Positions 58,975 to 64,000 of a stretch of DNA of 64,000 nt are shown in pieces. The notes under the pieces were generated by a model. That model was given only the letters and a program-made list of their open reading frames with translations. It was not told the origin of the DNA and made no database searches. Each line of letters starts with the position of its first letter. Position 1 is the first letter of the stretch. Position numbers and translations under genes: made by a program. Origin of the DNA: Lachnospiraceae bacterium (lineage in GTDB: Bacteria; Bacillota; Clostridia; Lachnospirales; Lachnospiraceae); the NCBI GenBank assembly GCA_009911505.1, contig QXXL01000012.1, positions 1 through 64,000 on the forward strand. Reading direction: 5' to 3'.

Positions 58975-60150
58975 TTATTGAAAAGCCAATGAAAACAGCT
59001 TTGCAAGCCTGATTTCATAGGTGTGATGTTCGCGGACTTCTTTATATCCATTTTCTGCAATTTCTTTCCGTTCTTTGTCATGGGAGAGGTAATAGCGGCA
59101 CTTGTCTGCCAGCTCGTCCATACTACTGTAAATATCCAGGTGCTCCCCAATTGTCAGAAGCTGGGGGATCTCTTCCTGATAATTGGATAATACAAATCCG
59201 CCTGAACCTAAAATATCCCATATGCGCAAGGGCAGGGCGCTGCGAATAGCTTTTGAAGTTGTGTTTATATTTATTTTGCTTTCATGGAAAATGATGGGCA
59301 TTTCTGTAATGGTTTTTGCAAGTCCTTTGTTGTGCAGGTACGGTAAAGTGGATGTATCGCTTGCTGTATAGATTGTAGTTGTAAAGTTTTCGCTTAATAT
59401 TTTCATGGTTTCTAAACGCTCCATCGCAGTGATTTTATTTCCGATGTAAAGCTGTGACAAAGTAATTTTATCGGTTAAATAGGATTCTGCCGGGAAGGAG
59501 TAAAAATAGGGGAAATGCGCTTTAAAATCCTTGACAATTTCATCTGTCAACACATTCTCAATAAAGTAGTATCCGTATATCTTTTGCTGGGCATCCATAA
59601 TAGCATTTAAATAGCCATTTAGATAATCTGGCGGGTTCTGGAGCCGGTCATAGGCACATTTTTCTGTATATAAAGAACCAACAAATGAAATTTCGGCAGA
59701 AAACTTTTGGCATTCCCCGCTAGAAGCCGATAAAATAATGTTGTCTTTTGATTTGACATTTGTGCCAAGGGGAAGGTAAAAAATACAGTCTGGGTTTAGG
59801 GGGGATATTTCTTCATATAATACCCGGTCAAAGATAAAAACTCTATTATATGGATTCTTAATAGAGGTGGCATAAAGTTCCATTACGGGAGAGTCAACGA
59901 TCCAGCATAGATACCGGAGTTTAAAAATATTGCAGACTTCGGAAAGCGATGGAAAAAAATTAATGCTAAAAACAGCGTCTATAGGGCGCTCTAAAAGAAA
60001 ATCGCTGACTATGCGGATGGATTCCTGGGCGGAGATGCCTTTATTTGTAATTTCGTCTGTAATTTCAAATACATGATATCCAAACTCATTTAAAGCTGCA
60101 ATAATATCAGGTTCACAAATATTGTTATAACGGTAAAATAAGATATTCAC
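58975..60150 (-). CDS. CgeB/DUF3880-type glycosyltransferase 2
   Basis: This 391-residue paralog starts MNILFYRYNNICEPDIIAAL. Shared marks are LCWIVDSPVMELYA, VFIFDRVLYEEI, FVGSLYTEKCAYDRL, SALPLRIWDILGSGGFVLSNYQEE and a final HDKERKEIAENGYKEVREHHTYE. It overlaps the upstream paralog by four bases (60147-60150), so they are co-translated. Three similar enzymes suggest a chain of like sugars or alternatives for variable acceptors. Confidence 0.87.
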   Translation of the reverse strand: MNILFYRYNNICEPDIIAALNEFGYHVFEITDEITNKGISAQESIRIVSDFLLERPIDAVFSINFFPSLSEVCNIFKLRYLCWIVDSPVMELYATSIKNPYNRVFIFDRVLYEEISPLNPDCIFYLPLGTNVKSKDNIILSASSGECQKFSAEISFVGSLYTEKCAYDRLQNPPDYLNGYLNAIMDAQQKIYGYYFIENVLTDEIVKDFKAHFPYFYSFPAESYLTDKITLSQLYIGNKITAMERLETMKILSENFTTTIYTASDTSTLPYLHNKGLAKTITEMPIIFHESKININTTSKAIRSALPLRIWDILGSGGFVLSNYQEEIPQLLTIGEHLDIYSSMDELADKCRYYLSHDKERKEIAENGYKEVREHHTYEIRLAKLFSLAFQ

Positions 60151-61316
60151 TGCTTCTCCTCCTTAATGGTCCTTATTATTTCTGTCATTCTCTGGATATA
60201 GCTGTACTTTTCGCGCACTTTTTTGTACCCATTCATTGCAATTGTCAGGCGTTCTCTTTCGTGGGATAAATAATAAGCGGTTTTATCGAGTAATTCCTGT
60301 AAATCGTGAAAGACTTCAATGTCCGTACCGATAGAAAAGATATCTTCGATTTCTGGCTGATAATTCGTTAAGACAAATCCGCCGCTGCCCATAATATCAA
60401 AGATACGTTGGGGAATCCCTGTTTCAATGGACGGTAATGTAATGTTTAGGTTAATCTTGGTTAAATGAAAGATTTTATACATATCTGTAAAATAATCCAC
60501 GCGTTCTTTGAGGTGTACTCCAATTAAATGCTCAGGGTTGCTGTCCGTATATAACTGAACAGGATAATGCTCAGCAAGTGTGTTTAATACAGTAAGCCGG
60601 TCCATTTGGGCTAATTTTCTTGATAATACCAGTATGCCATAATATATGGGGTTTTCCATTTCCCATAAATTCCATTTTTCGGCCTGAAAGGTTTGGTTCA
60701 TAAAATCTGTAACAGCAGGAGAAGTACTAGGCCATGGTTTTACTTTGTGCCAGTTGCAAAGGTTTTTCATTAGATACGTTTTTAGCTCAAGGGCTAAGTG
60801 TTCTGGAAATAAATGGATAGAAGCGTTGTATGTATTATTTTCATAGAGGCTGCCGATAAATGAAATATCAGCAGAATAGTTGGCTTCATCCTCCGGGGTA
60901 ATATTTAATGCTCCGGTACGGGAAAGGTTGACCCCTAATGGCAGGTGGTACAGATGTGGGACATTTCGCTTACGCAGATATTCATACTCGCCGCGGTCAA
61001 AAATAAAAGTGTAGTTATGGCGGTTGTATATAGCTGGATGAAAAAGCGACATCAAAGGAGAGTCATATGTCCAGGAAATGTAATCTACGGATAATTGCTC
61101 ACAAATATCAGATATTCTAGGAAAGAAAAGGTAAGAGATCACAAAATCAAATGTATTTTCAACAATCCGTTGCCGGATGTCTTCATAGACGGGGGAATCG
61201 TATTCGAGCGGATTAAATGTGCCTTCCTCAAAAATGGAAACGATATGCCCCATTTCGGTTAATGCCCATGGTATATCATAAAAAGAATGTTTTGTTTGAA
61301 TAAAAAGAAAATGCAT
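60147..61316 (-). CDS. CgeB/DUF3880-type glycosyltransferase 3
   Basis: This 389-residue first gene of the minus-strand operon starts MHFLFIQTKHSFYDIPWALT behind AGGAGGAAT. It has YISWTYDSPLMSLFH, FIFDRGEYEYLRKRN, FIGSLYENNTYNASI and GIPQRIFDIMGSGGFVLTNYQPE. Its transcription diverges from the plus-strand gene at 61430, leaving 113 bases between them for promoters; none matches sigma-28. Acceptor and sugar are unknown. Confidence 0.87.
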   Translation of the reverse strand: MHFLFIQTKHSFYDIPWALTEMGHIVSIFEEGTFNPLEYDSPVYEDIRQRIVENTFDFVISYLFFPRISDICEQLSVDYISWTYDSPLMSLFHPAIYNRHNYTFIFDRGEYEYLRKRNVPHLYHLPLGVNLSRTGALNITPEDEANYSADISFIGSLYENNTYNASIHLFPEHLALELKTYLMKNLCNWHKVKPWPSTSPAVTDFMNQTFQAEKWNLWEMENPIYYGILVLSRKLAQMDRLTVLNTLAEHYPVQLYTDSNPEHLIGVHLKERVDYFTDMYKIFHLTKINLNITLPSIETGIPQRIFDIMGSGGFVLTNYQPEIEDIFSIGTDIEVFHDLQELLDKTAYYLSHERERLTIAMNGYKKVREKYSYIQRMTEIIRTIKEEKQ

Positions 61317-61429
61317 GGTAATTCCTCCTGAAATGTTGTATAATACTCAGATAAATATAACATAAAAAAAATGTAATGAGAATAGAAAAGTAACATAATT
61401 TTTAAGTGTAAAAAAGGGAGAACGAAAGT

Positions 61430-62797
61430 ATGAAATTACATGTAATATTTATTGTACACAATCAGTTTGAATTAATGAAGAATGGGTTGGATATGCTGCG
61501 TGTCTGGGCTGGAATCAATCAGGATGATGTGGTTATTGTAGATAATGCATCAGAGGATGGTTTGCAGCAGTGGCTTTATGAACAGAAGAACCTAAATTAT
61601 ATTGTCTGTGAAAATGAAATGGAAGGCTACGCTGTTATTTTAAATACGGTTATTCGTGAATTTCAGATTACAGGCGATATTTTGGTGTTATCGCCTAATT
61701 TTATTGTTTTGCCGAATACAATCGAACAGATGCAGCGGGTACTTTATTCGCAAGAGAGGGTTGGGGCTGTATCGGCTGCAACGATACCATATGGTTCAGA
61801 GCATGGGAAAGAGTATTTAACCGCCGTAGATTACGCACAAAATACACCAGTAGGATCAAGTGTAAGTATAGGCAAGCTGGGGCTTGAGCCAGGGGCAGTA
61901 ATGATAAAAAGTACGATGAGGGAGGAAGTTGGGGAATTTGATTTGCGGTTAATTCTTCCGCAAAGTTGTATGATGGACTTTATGTTTCGTGGGATTATAA
62001 AGGGGTATCAATTATTAGAATGCCAAGAAGTATTTTTATTTCAATCCGGAGTGAGTGGAATAGAATATCTGCAGAAATTTGGCGATGAGGTGGATCGGGA
62101 CGTTTTGAAAGAAAAATGGGACATGAATTACTTTAATGACAGGCCAAATGAAAATTTGATTTCTTGCATACAAAAAGATAAAGAGGAGGATTTTAATATC
62201 CTTGAGGTAGGCTGTGACTGCGGAGTGAATTTACTGGAAGTTAAAAACCGTTTTCCTAACGTAAAGCTGTATGGGTTGGAATTAAATGATCATGCTGCAG
62301 AAATAGCATCTTGTATTGCAGAAGTCAAGGTAGGTAATATAGAGGATAGGGAGCTGCAATATGAAGATGTTAAATTTGATTATATTATATTTGGCGATGT
62401 ATTGGAACATTTAAGGGATCCGGCAGCGACGGTTCGTTACTGCAAGTTATTTTTAAACGATAATGGAAGGATCATTGCAAGTATTCCCAACCTGATGCAT
62501 TATTCTGTAATGAGAGGGCTTATAGACGGATATTTTACTTATAAAGATACGGGCCTGTTAGATCGGACACATATCCACTTTTTTACTTATAATGAAATAA
62601 TAAGGATGTTTGATGAGGAAGGATATGAAATAGAAAATATTTATTCTGTAGTTAGTCCACAGGAAGTAACCCGTGAGGATTCAGACTTTATTGTTAACTT
62701 GGTCAATATGTCCAGGGGGGCGGAAGGTTTTATGTTTCACACATTTCAGTATATTGTCTCTGCAAAGAAAAAAGGGGAGAATATAAAAGATGTATAA
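61430..62797 (+). CDS. fusion of GT2-like domain and SAM methyltransferase
   Basis: This 455-residue protein joins two domains. The first (about 1-240) is a GT2 fold with VIFIVHNQFELMKNGLDMLR and VVIVDNASEDGLQQWL, where DNAS replaces the common DNGS/DNSS; a DxD metal motif is not clear. The second (about 255-450) is a methyltransferase with ILEVGCDCGVNLLEVKNRFP, DVLEHLRDPAATVRYCK and the Methyltransf_23-type HIHFFTYNEIIRMFDEEGY. It could add and then cap a sugar by O-methylation. GGGAG precedes the ATG; the next gene overlaps by eight bases. Confidence 0.85.
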   Translation: MKLHVIFIVHNQFELMKNGLDMLRVWAGINQDDVVIVDNASEDGLQQWLYEQKNLNYIVCENEMEGYAVILNTVIREFQITGDILVLSPNFIVLPNTIEQMQRVLYSQERVGAVSAATIPYGSEHGKEYLTAVDYAQNTPVGSSVSIGKLGLEPGAVMIKSTMREEVGEFDLRLILPQSCMMDFMFRGIIKGYQLLECQEVFLFQSGVSGIEYLQKFGDEVDRDVLKEKWDMNYFNDRPNENLISCIQKDKEEDFNILEVGCDCGVNLLEVKNRFPNVKLYGLELNDHAAEIASCIAEVKVGNIEDRELQYEDVKFDYIIFGDVLEHLRDPAATVRYCKLFLNDNGRIIASIPNLMHYSVMRGLIDGYFTYKDTGLLDRTHIHFFTYNEIIRMFDEEGYEIENIYSVVSPQEVTREDSDFIVNLVNMSRGAEGFMFHTFQYIVSAKKKGENIKDV

Positions 62798-64000
62798 TGA
62801 AAACAAGATAGCTTTTATTTTTTGCTGTAATGATGTTCAATATCAAAAGGAATGCAGCTCATATATCATGGAATTGGATTTGCCAGCGGAATACGAACTC
62901 GAAATCCTTCCCATTATAGGGGCTAAATCTATGGCGGCAGGATATAACCAGGCCATTCAAAAGTCAGATGCTAAATATAAAGTATATCTACACCAAGACG
63001 TTTTTATATGGAACAAACATTTTATCTATGATATCCTGAATATTTTTTCGGATAGTGGAATTGGCATGATAGGGGTATTAGGGGGCGTTAATATTCCGGA
63101 CGACGGGATATTGTACCCGGCGTGGAATGTTGGAATGACTTACGCATGTGACACAGAAGATGCTGGAACAAACCAGGGTAAAAATCCCCAAAAGGGGGAA
63201 TGCCTGCAGGTGGAAGCCATTGACGGGATGTTAATGGCAACACAATATGATCTTTATTGGAGAGAAGATTTATTTCCGCAATGGGATTTTTATGATATTT
63301 CCCAGGCGTTTGAATTTCGGAAAAAGGGGTATTCCGTAGTAGTTCCGCACCAGGATAAGCCTTGGTGTATGCACGACTGTGGACGGACGAAGCTGCAAAA
63401 TTACAATGAGGGGCGTAAAATATTATTACATGAATATGCATCATTTTTTGACAGGCCATTATACAGGGAAGAAGACTTCTTTTACAATCATGGTTTAAAA
63501 CAGCAATACCAGAGCATTATGGCTGATATTACACAGTATATGGAGCATGGGGCGCTTAAAAAGGCAGTCCAATTGTGCGGGCAATATGACGATACCACAA
63601 TTATGGACAGTGATTTATCAATCATTAAAAAAATAGTATCGGTTTGTGATATGGAGCAGGGGATTTATGGGGCATGCCGGAGCTGGCTCATAGGGGAAAA
63701 CTATGAAGCCGTAAAAAAGAGATATAATGGGTTAAAGTTTTTTCTTTGGGATATGGAGCGTGGCAGACATACCAAGAGAGGTCAATTTGACCAGATCTTA
63801 TTGCAAAACCAATATAGTATGCCTTTGATTGTTATGGCTGGAATCCATAATTTGTTTCATTTTGAGAAATTAATTTTTGCGTTTGCAGAAAATGCAAAGT
63901 TGAGAAAAGATCTGATAGATTTAAATTATCTTGAATTTATAGCAAACCAGATTTCAATGGAGGAGCCGGTTCCATTTGAAGAAATGAAAAAGGAGATCAG
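62790..64000 (+). CDS. glycosyltransferase, 3 prime end beyond window
   Basis: A frame with no stop runs from ATG 62790 to the window edge, at least 403 codons. It opens IAFIFCCNDVQYQKECSSYI and contains SMAAGYNQAIQKSDAKYKVY, LHQDVFIWNKHFIYDILNIF and GMIGVLGGVNIP, which fit the PF13712-type glycosyltransferase family; the LHQDV acidic motif is the likely metal site. A helical part follows from about residue 235. It overlaps the GT-methyltransferase gene by eight bases (ATG inside the final codons) and continues the island to the right. Confidence 0.8.
   Translation, partial: MYNENKIAFIFCCNDVQYQKECSSYIMELDLPAEYELEILPIIGAKSMAAGYNQAIQKSDAKYKVYLHQDVFIWNKHFIYDILNIFSDSGIGMIGVLGGVNIPDDGILYPAWNVGMTYACDTEDAGTNQGKNPQKGECLQVEAIDGMLMATQYDLYWREDLFPQWDFYDISQAFEFRKKGYSVVVPHQDKPWCMHDCGRTKLQNYNEGRKILLHEYASFFDRPLYREEDFFYNHGLKQQYQSIMADITQYMEHGALKKAVQLCGQYDDTTIMDSDLSIIKKIVSVCDMEQGIYGACRSWLIGENYEAVKKRYNGLKFFLWDMERGRHTKRGQFDQILLQNQYSMPLIVMAGIHNLFHFEKLIFAFAENAKLRKDLIDLNYLEFIANQISMEEPVPFEEMKKEI

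Noticed and set aside
1-64000. CRISPR arrays, tRNA and rRNA genes, known riboswitches
   Set aside because: No regular direct repeats with spacers, no cloverleaf with conserved T-loop bases and no rRNA core sequence were noticed on reading; a covariance-model scan was not possible.

Overview
The window looks like a chromosome segment of a motile, Gram-positive, low-to-middle GC anaerobe of the class Clostridia, most likely a Lachnospiraceae-type bacterium. This rests on gene content and style: AGGAGG ribosome sites, the FliW-CsrA pair, tandem flgK genes, a short flagellin behind a sigma-28 promoter, TerD/TelA/YceG genes and an ECF/RsgI pair. No rRNA, tRNA, CRISPR array or intact transposase was seen.

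Bases 1-3340 are the scar of a decayed mobile element. It holds a 22-codon piece of a large serine recombinase, a small SdpR/SdpI-like pair, a DUF3847-like gene, a nuclease/transposase-family gene broken by a stop codon and a large deletion, a long palindromic element, and short repeats shared by the two ends. A FabG-like reductase and an XRE repressor follow.

Bases 4733-17061 form a stress island on the plus strand: a serine protease whose N-terminal half resembles the YceG family, a YceG protein, a chemoreceptor, TelA, three TerD paralogs, a calcium-type P-type ATPase and a HAD hydrolase. Next come an ECF sigma factor, an RsgI-like anti-sigma factor with a histidine/glutamate-rich outer tail and a secreted His/Cys-rich peptide. 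A chemoreceptor remnant on the minus strand separates these from the flagellar genes.

Bases 19791-31449 carry late flagellar genes in the order flgM, flgN, flgK, flgK2, flgL, fliW, csrA, flaG, fliD, fliS, a fliT-like gene and flagellin. Flagellin has its own sigma-28 promoter, a leader rich in GGA motifs and a strong terminator.

Bases 31624-64000 are a more AT-rich surface or flagellin glycosylation island. One block makes a CDP-linked, probably branched and C-methylated sugar (RfbF, RfbG, split transketolase, C-methyltransferase, epimerase, reductases), with sulfo-, phospho- and methyl-transfer genes. A second block resembles pseudaminic/legionaminic acid chemistry (PseB, PseA-like amidotransferase, amidase, acetyltransferase, DegT aminotransferase, CMP-sugar synthetase), although no NeuB/PseI synthase or PseG hydrolase lies in the window. 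Several glycosyltransferases follow, three of them tandem minus-strand paralogs. Two genes of the island are frameshifted at short repeats, and a G9 tract lies at an oxidoreductase-glycosyltransferase junction, so modification may vary between cells or isolates.
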